A stretch of 8,256 nucleotides of DNA from Hyphomicrobiaceae bacterium (lineage in GTDB: Bacteria; Pseudomonadota; Alphaproteobacteria; Rhizobiales; JAKIUO01), in the NCBI GenBank assembly GCA_021647535.1, contig JAKIUO010000132.1, forward strand, positions 1 to 8,256, written 5' to 3'. Below are positions 1-6,310 of the stretch, in pieces. The position numbers and the translations under genes are program-made. Below the pieces are notes generated by a model. That model worked only from the letters and a program-made list of their open reading frames with translations, did not search any database and was not told the DNA's origin. Numbering within the stretch: the stretch's first letter is position 1; the number at the start of each line of letters is the position of its first letter.

Positions 1-1
1 T

Positions 2-136
2 GCCGGGTTCAGCGATTTTGTCGTTGTGCCGAAGCGCTACGCTGAAATTATCCACCTTTGGATTGCCGAAGAAGGGAAAGAAAAGATGGACCGGCATTTG
101 ACCATGCTTCGCAGCAAAGTAAAGGGCATGCAGTAA
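2..136 (+). CDS. 3' end of an unrecognised gene, probably Mu-like phage early region (partial)
   Basis: The reading frame is open from the left edge to a TAA at 134-136 and encodes the last 44 residues of a protein. The peptide ends in a charged, probably helical tail (EEGKEKMDRHLTMLRSKV). The stop overlaps the ATG of the transposase A gene by one base (TAATG), which suggests translational coupling and makes it likely that this frame is real. In Mu-like phages the gene just before A is usually a small early regulator, but I see no helix-turn-helix in the visible part and do not recognise the family. It could be any early phage protein. Only the C-terminus is present, so start, length and function are unknown. 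Confidence 0.5.
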   Translation, partial: AGFSDFVVVPKRYAEIIHLWIAEEGKEKMDRHLTMLRSKVKGMQ

Positions 137-500
137 TGGCACGGTCGGTTGTCCAAGTTGATTTCAAACAAAAGGGCGTCAATGAGGCTCCCCCCGAAAG
201 GTGTTCTGTGGGCGGATTTTCTGCATGGTTCACAGCGATGGAAATAGCTGAACATTCCAAAAATTGCGGCATGAAATTAATGCCAAAATCCCGATACGGT
301 GTTGATCAGTTTATTAAACGTAATAACTGGGGTGCAGTCCCCGGCCTTACTCGTAAACGCGATGGCGTTAGAGGCGGCGGTGGCACCGAATACCATATTT
401 CACTCTTGCCACCCGAACTTGTTGCCTACCTGTACGCCTTAGATGCAAAGCGAGAGGCACAGGCCGACAGCAAGACCGCCATGGCGTTAGAAGAGGGGCG
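136..500 (+). pseudogene. Mu-type phage transposase A, N-terminal DNA-binding fragment
   Basis: The fragment encodes about 124 residues from an ATG at 136. The start is supported by AAAGGG about nine bases upstream and by the TAATG overlap with the previous gene. Residues 31-65 (WFTAMEIAEH, then YGVDQFIKRNNW) and the glycine/arginine stretch followed by EYHISLLPPEL (about 79-95) match the Mu-type helix-turn-helix domain found at the N-terminus of MuA-like transposases, which binds the phage enhancer or ends. Family members are usually 600-700 residues, with an RNase H-fold DDE core and a C-terminal domain that binds the MuB-like partner. None of that is present. After about base 490-501 the DNA is the antisense of mfd. 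The frame stays open to 1281, but that extension is mfd in the wrong frame. The fragment cannot transpose. It is either a prophage remnant or one side of a chimeric assembly join. Confidence 0.75.
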
Positions 501-2154
501 GCAAAAAGAGCTTGTCACCGCCATGATAATGCAGCTCAAGGCAATCATGAGGCGCCCCGCCAGCCTCAATGGTGCGCAGGCCCTCGAAACGGCCAATGCC
601 GTGATCGGCGTGCACAACGGCATCGCCCAGCGAGATATCATTGACCTCGGTGAGAATATCGGCGTCTTTGCGGCGCTTTTTGACCTTGCGGATCAGCCGG
701 TCGCCCAGAATATCCTGTTCGGAGATGATCGCCAGTTCCGGCGTTGCAAATCCTTGTTCCAGCCCGAGCACCGCAAAGCCCGTAACGCCGACGCCCATAT
801 TATCCGCTTCGCGCCAGTTCGAAACCAGTTGCGAGCGCTTCAATCCATGATTTTCGAGCAAATGATGCAGACGCTCTCGTGCCCCGGCGCTCCAGCTCGC
901 CAGTACAACACGCTTTTTTGCCTTGTGAAGCGCCCGGATATGGCTGACCACCGCTTCATAGACATTGCCCGTTGCGCTGGCCCGTTCTGTCGCAAAGCTT
1001 TTGCCCTGGCGCGAACCAAAGGACACCACCGGCACCCCTTCCTTGCTTTTGGGCAGCTCGAACGGGGTCAAAAGACGGGCGCAATGGCGGGCAATCTGAT
1101 CGTCCCATTCGGTCTTACCCAGATAGAGCTGATCGGCGGGCAGTGGTTTATAGGGAGCACCACCAAAACTCTTTTGCTCCAGCGAATGCACCCGGCTGTC
1201 ATAATGATCTTCGATTTGCTCCAGACGATTGGTACGCGCCTCTTCATACAGATGATCAAAGCTGAGGTGAGCATTTGGTAGATAGTCAAATATGGTTTGC
1301 AGCGGCTCGATATGAAACAAAGGCAACCAGTGCTCCATGCCTTCAAAACGAACGCCATTGCTGATCGCTTCATAGAGCGGATCGGTGCTGGTCACAGCCC
1401 CGAACAAGGCGGTATAGCGCTGGCGAAAAGTCGAACGTGCTTCCTCGCCAAAAGCACATTCATTGACCGGCATCAGCAGCAGTTTTTGCAAATGGTCGCG
1501 CGAGATCTGCGTTTCGGTATCAAAGACGCGAATAGTCTCCAGTTCATCGCCAAAATAGTTGAGCCGCACCGGCTTGGCGCGCCCTGGGGGAAACAGGTCA
1601 ATAATATCGCCGCGCATGGCATAATCGCCGTGATCCATGACTGTGCCGACGCGCAAATATCCGCTTTGTTGCAGATGAGCGGCGATCTTTTTCATGGGGA
1701 TGACGCGTTCTGGCATCAGCTTGAGAAGAGAGGAGCGAATAAATTTTTTCGAGGGCACCTTTTGTTGCGCCGCATTCATAGTTGTCAGCACAACAACCGG
1801 CGCTTTCCATTTTGGCGCGGCCACCATACGGGCCAGCGCCATGATGCGCTGTCCGGCGGTCTCCGTATTGGGTGAAACGCGGTCATAGGGCACGCAATCC
1901 CAGGCCGGCAGGACTATGCGTTTGACATCCGGGGCAAAAAAACGAAGGGCCTGCGATAGAGCTTCAAGGCGTTTATCATCGCGCGCCATGTGCAAAATAG
2001 GTTGAGCAAGACCGTCACCCTTTTCAAAGCGCGCACGGGCCATATCGCCCAGCAAAAGCGCATCAAGACCCTCATTGACACCCGCCACAAGCAGGCGCGG
2101 CGCACTCGATGCCAGCAGCTGCAGATTTTTTTGATACTCACCCACAATGTTCAC
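487..2154 (-). pseudogene. mfd: Transcription-repair coupling factor Mfd, 3'-truncated
   Basis: Mfd is a cytoplasmic DNA translocase that pushes RNA polymerase off lesions and recruits UvrA. About 552 native residues remain of a usual 1100-1200. The UvrB-like N-terminal modules are present, including MDHGDYAMRGDIIDLFPPGR and the segment around RFEGMEHWLPLFH. The RNA polymerase-interaction domain begins at ISLGDAVVHADHGIGRFEGL and stops after GGDKLFLP. Three foreign codons (PLF) and a stop follow, because the DNA changes to the phage A gene near 499. The rest of the polymerase-interaction domain, the RecG-like motor and the C-terminal regulatory domain are missing, so the product cannot translocate. 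I chose the GTG at 2154, three bases after the sdhE stop; no clear ribosome-binding site precedes it. The sdhE-mfd order implies one operon. Unless a full copy lies elsewhere, transcription-coupled repair would be lost. A contig chimera is the other explanation. Confidence 0.92.
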
Positions 2155-2157
2155 TCG

Positions 2158-2484
2158 CTATTTAGATTGGCTTTGGTGGAACAGCGAAATGCGCTCGATC
2201 AGGCTTGCCGTTGCCTCCTCAAACTCGCCTGTACCATCAATCAAGGCCTGCGCCAATTCTGGATCAGGCAGTGTCAACAGTTTTTCAAAAAGCTCCAGAT
2301 CCGGCGCGGTCATTTGAGCAACTTGCGCTCTGGCAAAACGCCCGAGCAGAAAATCCATTTCCCGCGTCCCCCGATGCTCAGCCCTATATAAGGCCCGTTG
2401 TCGGCGGACCGACAAATCATGCTCTTCACTCTCGCCCCCAGCCGGTTTGTCTTGCGTCACGTCCCTGCCCTCATTCTTGTGCAT
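2158..2484 (-). CDS. sdhE: FAD assembly factor SdhE (succinate dehydrogenase flavinylation)
   Basis: The gene encodes 108 residues, close to the usual 85-110. SdhE is a small soluble protein that promotes covalent attachment of FAD to the flavoprotein subunit of succinate dehydrogenase (and of fumarate reductase where present). The family signature RGxxE appears as RGTRE at residues 38-42, inside ALYRAEHRGTREMDFLLGRF, followed by the helical region PDLELFEKLLTLPDPEL. The first 25 or so residues are a polar, probably disordered extension. The ATG at 2484 is preceded by AGGG at a workable distance. The gene is divergent from recG and ends three bases before the mfd start, so the two form an operon. 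It appears intact even though mfd is not. Confidence 0.92.
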   Translation of the reverse strand: MHKNEGRDVTQDKPAGGESEEHDLSVRRQRALYRAEHRGTREMDFLLGRFARAQVAQMTAPDLELFEKLLTLPDPELAQALIDGTGEFEEATASLIERISLFHQSQSK

Positions 2485-2514
2485 GGCTGCACCCTACCAG
2501 TTCACTTTTTGTTC

Positions 2515-2545
2515 ATTTTAGTGTATGTAAATGCCAGCACCTCAA
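2515..2545 (-). promoter_or_regulatory. Candidate sigma-70 promoter of sdhE-mfd
   Basis: Read on the minus strand, TTGAGG (2545-2540) and TAAAAT (2520-2515) resemble -35 and -10 boxes, separated by 19 bases, which is longer than the ideal 17. The -10 box lies about 30 bases upstream of the sdhE start. This is the most AT-rich part of the 125-bp gap between sdhE and recG. It rests on consensus matching only. Confidence 0.3.
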
Positions 2546-2559
2546 CCCACCAGAAGAAA

Positions 2560-2573
2560 CCGGGAAGGCCCGG
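2560..2573 (+). other. Small GC hairpin in the recG leader
   Basis: CCGGG and CCCGG are separated by AAGG and form a five-pair stem with a four-base loop, 36 bases before the recG start. It is not followed by a T-run, so it is not a terminator. It could affect leader stability or be chance. Confidence 0.25.
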
Positions 2574-2609
2574 ACCAACCAGAACCCTCTCCAGAATGTG
2601 GACCTCACA

Positions 2610-4727
2610 ATGCGCCCTATGACTCTTTCGGCCCTGTTTGCCCAAGTCCAGCAACTGGATGGCATCGGTCCAAAACTTGCCGAGAAACTGGCCCGGCTTG
2701 TCAATAACACTGTTGCGCGCTCTGATCCACGGGTGATTGATCTTTTGTGGCATTTTCCCAGCGGCATCACTGACCGGCGTCAACAACCCCGGATTGCCGA
2801 GGCCATAGAGGGCACCATCGCCACCATAAAAGTACGGGTCGCCAGCCACGCCGCCCCGCCGCGCGGCAACAAAAAGATCCCCTACAGGGTCACTTGCGCC
2901 GATGAGAGTGGCGAAATGGATCTGGTGTTTTTCAGAGGGCAGAAAAACTTTATGGAGCGCCTGTTGCCCGTGGGAGAACTCCGCATCGCCTCGGGCCGCG
3001 TCGAGCATTATGCGGGCAAGCTGCAAATGACCCATCCCGACCATGTTGTCAGCGAGGAAGAATTTAAAACGCTTGAGCTTATTGAACCCGTCTATCCGCT
3101 GATGGCCGGGGTCAGCAACAAGATCATGCGGCGCGGCATTACGAACGCCATCGAGCTCATTCCGCCGCTTGAGGAATGGCAGGATGAGGCCTGGCTGAAG
3201 CAAAATAAATGGCCGTCCTTCGAGGATGCCCTGCGCATGGTACATCTGCCTCAGGACTATGACGATCTTTTGCCAAACGCACCGGCGCGCCAAAGGCTGG
3301 CTTTTGATGAATTACTGGCCAGTCAACTGGCCCTCGCCCTGATGCGCAACAGCGAGGTCACGGGAACCGGGCGGGCGCTTCTGATCAAAAACAATGGGTT
3401 GCGCGACAAAATCATCTCGAAACTGCCCTTTAAGCTAACCGGTTCGCAAGAACACGCTCTTGATGAAATTTACAGGGATATGGCCAGCAAAAACCGTATG
3501 CTGCGTCTGTTGCAGGGCGATGTCGGATCTGGAAAAACCGTGGTCGCGCTGCTCGCCATGGCCGCAACAGTCGAAGCGGGAGCACAAGCCGCTTTAATGG
3601 CACCCACCGAAGTTCTGGCCCGCCAGCATTTCGCCGATTTTCAGGAAATTGCCGAGCAATCCGGTTTTAGCGTGGCGCTGTTGACCGGGCGCGAAAAGGG
3701 CAAAACACGCCTCGCACTTCTCGAAGCGCTGCAAAAGGGTGAAATTGACATGCTCATTGGCACCCATGCCCTGTTTCAAAAAGATGTAGAATTTGCCGAT
3801 CTTGGCCTTGCCGTCATTGATGAACAGCACCGCTTTGGTGTGCAACAGCGCATGGCCCTGCAAGCCAAGGGCAAAAACACCGATGCCGATGTTCTGGTGA
3901 TGACCGCCACCCCGATCCCGCGCACGCTGCTGCTCACAAATTACGGCGATATGGAAAGCTCCCAGCTCACCGACAAACCCGCTGGCCGCAAACCCATCAC
4001 AACAAGAGTTCTCCCCGTCGAGCGTATTGATGAAGTGCTGCACGGCTTGGAACGCGCCCTTGCCACCGGCACCCAGATTTACTGGGTCTGTCCGCTGGTG
4101 GAAGAATCCGAGCACATTGATCTGGCCGCTGCCGATCAGCGCCACGCCTGGCTGAAGAGACATTTTGGCGAAAAGGTTGGCCTTGTACACGGCCAGATGA
4201 AAAGCGATGAAAAAGATGCCGTCATGCAGGATTTCACAGATGGCAAGCTCGGTCTTCTGGTCGCCACAACGGTGATCGAGGTCGGCGTTAATGTCCCCAA
4301 CGCCACCATTATGGTCATCGAACATGCCGAACGGTTTGGCTTATCGCAGCTGCATCAGTTGCGTGGGCGGGTGGGGCGCGGCGATCAGCAATCTTCCTGC
4401 ATATTGCTCTATCAGGGGCCTTTGTCGAAAACCGGCCAGTCACGCCTCAAAGTCATACGGGATAGCGAAGATGGCTTTCGTATCGCCGAGGAAGATTTGC
4501 GCCTGCGCGGCGGCGGTGAACTGCTCGGCACCCGCCAGAGTGGCCTGCCGGGCTTTGGCATTGCCCAACTGCCCGAGCATGGCGACTTGCTCAGCGCGGC
4601 ACGTGACGACGCCGAACTCATATTGTTGCGCGATCCAACTTTGAGTAGTCCACGCGGAGTGGCCCTTAAAACGCTTTTATATCTGTTTGAAAGAGACGCC
4701 GCCGCTAAATTGCTGCGATCCGGCTGA
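2610..4727 (+). CDS. recG: ATP-dependent DNA helicase RecG
   Basis: RecG remodels stalled replication forks and branch-migrates Holliday junctions in the cytoplasm. The protein is 705 residues, the usual length. The N-terminal part carries LDGIGPKLAEKLARL (about 16-30) and a wedge/OB-fold region. Helicase motifs follow in order: Walker A GDVGSGKT at 303-310, the Walker B variant DEQH at 404-407 with RFGV after it, TATPIPRT at 432-439, and QLRGRVGRG at 583-591. The C-terminal region LRLRGGGELLGTRQSGLPGF is typical of RecG. The frame is open much further upstream, to 2205, but that part overlaps sdhE antisense; the ATG at 2610 gives MRPMTLSALF, the usual alphaproteobacterial RecG start. A second ATG three codons later is possible. 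The ribosome-binding site is weak. All key motifs are intact, so the gene should be functional. Confidence 0.97.
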   Translation: MRPMTLSALFAQVQQLDGIGPKLAEKLARLVNNTVARSDPRVIDLLWHFPSGITDRRQQPRIAEAIEGTIATIKVRVASHAAPPRGNKKIPYRVTCADESGEMDLVFFRGQKNFMERLLPVGELRIASGRVEHYAGKLQMTHPDHVVSEEEFKTLELIEPVYPLMAGVSNKIMRRGITNAIELIPPLEEWQDEAWLKQNKWPSFEDALRMVHLPQDYDDLLPNAPARQRLAFDELLASQLALALMRNSEVTGTGRALLIKNNGLRDKIISKLPFKLTGSQEHALDEIYRDMASKNRMLRLLQGDVGSGKTVVALLAMAATVEAGAQAALMAPTEVLARQHFADFQEIAEQSGFSVALLTGREKGKTRLALLEALQKGEIDMLIGTHALFQKDVEFADLGLAVIDEQHRFGVQQRMALQAKGKNTDADVLVMTATPIPRTLLLTNYGDMESSQLTDKPAGRKPITTRVLPVERIDEVLHGLERALATGTQIYWVCPLVEESEHIDLAAADQRHAWLKRHFGEKVGLVHGQMKSDEKDAVMQDFTDGKLGLLVATTVIEVGVNVPNATIMVIEHAERFGLSQLHQLRGRVGRGDQQSSCILLYQGPLSKTGQSRLKVIRDSEDGFRIAEEDLRLRGGGELLGTRQSGLPGFGIAQLPEHGDLLSAARDDAELILLRDPTLSSPRGVALKTLLYLFERDAAAKLLRSG

Positions 4728-4790
4728 AAAGCAAAAAACCAAAAGCCAGACCCAGTATGACCTCGCAGAGCTTCTTTGCGCCTGAAACAG
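4705..4790 (-). pseudogene. Possible 3' remnant of a hydrophobic-tailed protein, convergent with recG
   Basis: On the minus strand a short frame ending at the TAG 4707-4705 encodes a hydrophobic tail, ILGLAFGFLLFSRIAAI, preceded by GAKKLCEV. It overlaps the last 23 bases of recG tail-to-tail. Upstream it is interrupted near 4790 by what looks like the end of the IS3-type remnant. A convergent membrane-protein gene cut by the insertion would explain it. The piece is only about 28 codons and I do not recognise a family, so chance is a real alternative. Confidence 0.25.
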
Positions 4791-4839
4791 AAGTGGCTCA
4801 GGAAATTTACACAGTTTGAACGTGTTTTATAAGTGGCTC
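4791..4839. repeat. Direct repeat at the IS3-type end (AAGTGGCTC twice)
   Basis: AAGTGGCTC occurs at 4791-4799 and 4831-4839, 40 bases apart, in the non-coding strip between recG and the IS3-type orfB stop. On the strand of the transposase these read GAGCCACTT, the first 10-20 bases after the stop codon and the second about 50 bases after it. The outer copy is a reasonable candidate for the terminal inverted repeat of the element; its partner at the other end has been lost, so this cannot be confirmed here. Confidence 0.4.
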
Positions 4840-4849
4840 CTGGCCTTTT

Positions 4850-5372
4850 TCATGCTGCGACCGGGATTGGTTGCAGTTGGTTGAAATAGACCTGATCCGG
4901 GGTCTTACGGTCAAGCGATGAATGGGATCGTTTCTCGTTGTAGAATTTCAGATATTTGCCGATGGCGGCTCGCGCCTGGGGCACATTTTCATAGGCATGC
5001 AGATAAACCTCCTCATATTTGATGGTGCGCCACAAACGCTCGACAAAGACGTTGTCGCGCCAGGTTCCCTTGCCGTCCATGCTGATTTTGATCCCGGCCT
5101 CTTTCAGCACATCGGTGAATTTGAAGGTAGTGAACTGGTTGCCCCATTGACCGGCAGCGGCATGCTCGCATGTCATAAAAGGTTGGTCCGTGTTGAAAAT
5201 CTCCGGCCTGCCATAGCCAAACAATGCTTCTTTGAGAGCGGCAATGCAAAAATCGACCTCCAGTGTGATCGACAAACGCCACGCCAGAACCCGTCTTGAA
5301 AACCAGTCAATAATCAGATAAATCCCCGTTTCATGAGGATGTAACTGATGTCGGTCGCCCATATCCTTGTGG
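4850..5372 (-). pseudogene. IS3-family orfB transposase, truncated and frameshifted
   Basis: This is the integrase-core (rve) part of an IS3 transposase. The catalytic triad can be followed in pieces: first Asp in IWATDISYI (about 5340-5370), second Asp in RPEIFNTDQ, and Glu in WRDNVFVERLWRTIKYEE. The tail SLDRKTPDQVYFNQLQPI is typical of the family. Three lesions are visible. The 5' part is lost beyond about 5372. A frameshift with loss of a few bases near 5315 separates MKRGFI from IDWFSRRVLAWRLS. A 39-bp in-frame insertion (5144-5182) adds 13 residues between TDQ and GNQFTTF, where family members normally read TDQG-QFT directly. No active enzyme can be made. Confidence 0.85.
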
Positions 5373-5963
5373 AGCAAGGAGATAAGCAATGGCAAGGAAT
5401 CCTATTCAGTTTCAAAAAGGCCTCAGCCTCATCGACTTTTTCGCTCGTTTCGGCACCGAGGGGCAGTGCCGCGCAGAACTTGAAAAACTGCGTTGGCCGG
5501 ATGGCTTCAGATGTCCAAAATGCGGCGGCAAACAGTTCTGCCGGTTGGAAAAGCGCAACCTTTTGCAACGCAGCGGATGCCATCATCAGACCTCTGTCAA
5601 AGCCGGCACTATCTTCCACGGATCGAAAACGCCTTTGGTCAAATGGTTCCTGCTTATCTATCTGGTAACGCAATAAAAAAGGTATTTCAAGTCTTTCTCT
5701 ATCACGCCAGCTGGGCGGCAAAAAGGCCGGAAAAGGGGGGGGGGGCAGCGAAAACAAGACCCCTTTTAGGGACGCCGTGGAGAAGCGTGAGAACCGCCCG
5801 CAACGCATTCGTCTGCGTTGTGTTGCGTGTTTTTCCAGAGCGGAGATCAAGCGTTACGCGATAAACAATCTGCCTCCTTCATGTTCGGTTATTTCTGATA
5901 ATCTGAGCTGTTTTCGAGGCGTTAGCGATGCTGGCTGCAAGCATTTTCCGCACACCACCAGTA
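5366..5963 (+). mobile_element. IS1595-family insertion sequence remnant
   Basis: Only the transposase region and about 20 bases of leader remain. The leader keeps a good ribosome-binding site (AAGGAGAT) before the ATG at 5389, but the usual terminal inverted repeat upstream is replaced by IS3 sequence. At the other end the similarity stops near 5960, where the sequence becomes the 3' part of a minus-strand secreted-protein gene. Both ends of the element are gone. Confidence 0.75.
5389..5963 (+). pseudogene. IS1595-family transposase, frameshifted and internally deleted
   Basis: The first 95 codons match the N-terminus of IS1595/ISXO2-type transposases: MARNPIQFQKGLSL, LRWPDGFRCPKCGGKQFCRL, QTSVKAGTIFH and TPLVKWFLLIYLVTQ. 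The zinc ribbon keeps C42 and C45, but the second knuckle reads RSGC rather than CxxC. At 5674-5676 the frame hits TAA; loss of one base explains this, because the next frame continues as KKGISSLSLSRQLG. That frame then jumps to GGKKAGKG, NKTPFRDAVEKRENRPQRIR and SVISDNLSCFRGVSDAGCKH, the DDE-domain region, skipping about 35-40 residues that include the first catalytic Asp region. The join falls at CTGGGCGG, which fits both sides and suggests a microhomology deletion. An 11-G run lies at 5735-5745. The final part of the DDE domain is missing. Confidence 0.85.
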
Positions 5964-6128
5964 AAATGGATGGCTCGGAAGATAATAAATATTAGACCGA
6001 CGGCCCACATTGCCCTTGATATTGCAGCCCTGCTTATGCGGGATTTCAGCTGCCGACAAGGAGCTAAAATTGCCTATAAAAAGACAAATGCAGAGAAAAG
6101 TCAAAACATATATTCTTAAACAACTCAT
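5922..6128 (-). pseudogene. Small secreted protein with CNIKGN motif, C-terminus replaced by IS sequence
   Basis: The frame from the ATG at 6128 encodes 68 residues. Residues 1-27 look like a signal peptide: MSCLRIYVL, a hydrophobic core TFLCICLFIGNF, then SSLSAAE, with likely cleavage after SAA. The mature part HKQGCNIKGNVGRRSNIYYL resembles a short domain with CxIKGN and IYH(L/V)P motifs that I know from small periplasmic proteins and from the C-termini of some thermonuclease-like proteins in alphaproteobacteria. That domain normally continues through a conserved Trp-Phe-Cys segment; here it stops after about residue 56 and the rest (WWCAENACSQHR) is the IS1595 remnant read backwards. The gene is therefore probably broken. 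No strong ribosome-binding site is seen. It lies downstream of the TIR gene on the same strand, separated by 182 bases and a hairpin. The frame extends upstream to 6416, but that part overlaps the TIR gene and is not credible. Confidence 0.55.
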
Positions 6129-6132
6129 GACT

Positions 6133-6159
6133 AAAAACCCGATTCCGGGCTTCGCCCGG
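6133..6159 (-). terminator. Hairpin with T-run, possible terminator after the TIR gene
   Basis: CCGGGC (6145-6150) and GCCCGG (6154-6159) form a six-pair stem with a TTC loop. On the minus strand it is followed after seven bases by TTTTT (6137-6133). The distance to the T-run is longer than ideal, so termination may be weak. It lies between the TIR gene and the secreted-protein gene. Confidence 0.4.
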
Positions 6160-6194
6160 AGTTGGCTGGTGTATGTGGTGCGGCTCTGCCAAAA

Positions 6195-6249
6195 CGCCCG
6201 CCCTTGTCCTGCTACGCATCGGGCGGCTTCGCTTTCGCCCGGCTTCGCT
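6195..6249. repeat. GC-rich clustered direct and inverted repeats
   Basis: CGGCTTCGCT occurs at 6224-6233 and 6240-6249. CGGGCG (6220-6225) can pair with CGCCCG at 6236-6241 or at 6195-6200, giving alternative hairpins. The nearby hairpin at 6145-6159 shares the core GCTTCGCC. The cluster is non-coding and lies within 120 bases of the 3' end of the TIR gene. It resembles REP-like extragenic repeats. Confidence 0.5.
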
Positions 6250-6276
6250 GGCCTGCGGGCTAAAGCCGAAAACCAA

Positions 6277-6300
6277 GGGTAAAAGGGTAAAAGGGTAAAA
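6277..6300. repeat. Three perfect tandem copies of GGGTAAAA
   Basis: The octamer GGGTAAAA is repeated three times without error, ten bases beyond the TIR gene stop codon. An 8-bp unit of this purity suggests replication slippage. It is not multiplied across any coding frame. Confidence 0.85.
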
Positions 6301-6310
6301 GAGTCAAGCG

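Larger units (their letters stand above)
4791..5372 (-). mobile_element. IS3-family insertion sequence remnant (one end only)
   Basis: The element keeps the orfB 3' two-thirds and the downstream terminal strip. The orfA gene, the programmed frameshift region, the orfB start and the other end are missing; the IS1595-type remnant begins where the IS3 similarity stops, near 5365-5375. No target-site duplication can be read because only one end remains. The element is dead by several lesions in its transposase. Confidence 0.75.

Noticed and set aside
501..1281. Plus-strand frame continuing the transposase A reading frame to give 407 residues
   Set aside because: From about 500 it lies antisense to well-conserved mfd and shows no DDE-core features; it is mfd read on the wrong strand.
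1297..1875. 192-residue plus-strand frame
   Set aside because: It is antisense to the conserved UvrB-like region of mfd and has no recognisable features.
2205..2609. Upstream extension of recG to an 840-residue protein
   Set aside because: It overlaps sdhE antisense, has no RecG similarity, and RecG normally starts at the MRPMTLSALF position.
3594..4325. 243-residue minus-strand frame inside recG
   Set aside because: It is a shadow of a frame whose RecG helicase motifs are all intact.
6195..6300. CRISPR-like array
   Set aside because: Repeats are 8-10 bases, without regular spacers of CRISPR size.
6140..6310. Template repeat or reverse transcriptase of a diversity-generating retroelement next to the TIR-FGE gene
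   Set aside because: No sequence in the window resembles bases 6311-6427 a second time and no reverse transcriptase motifs occur in any frame.
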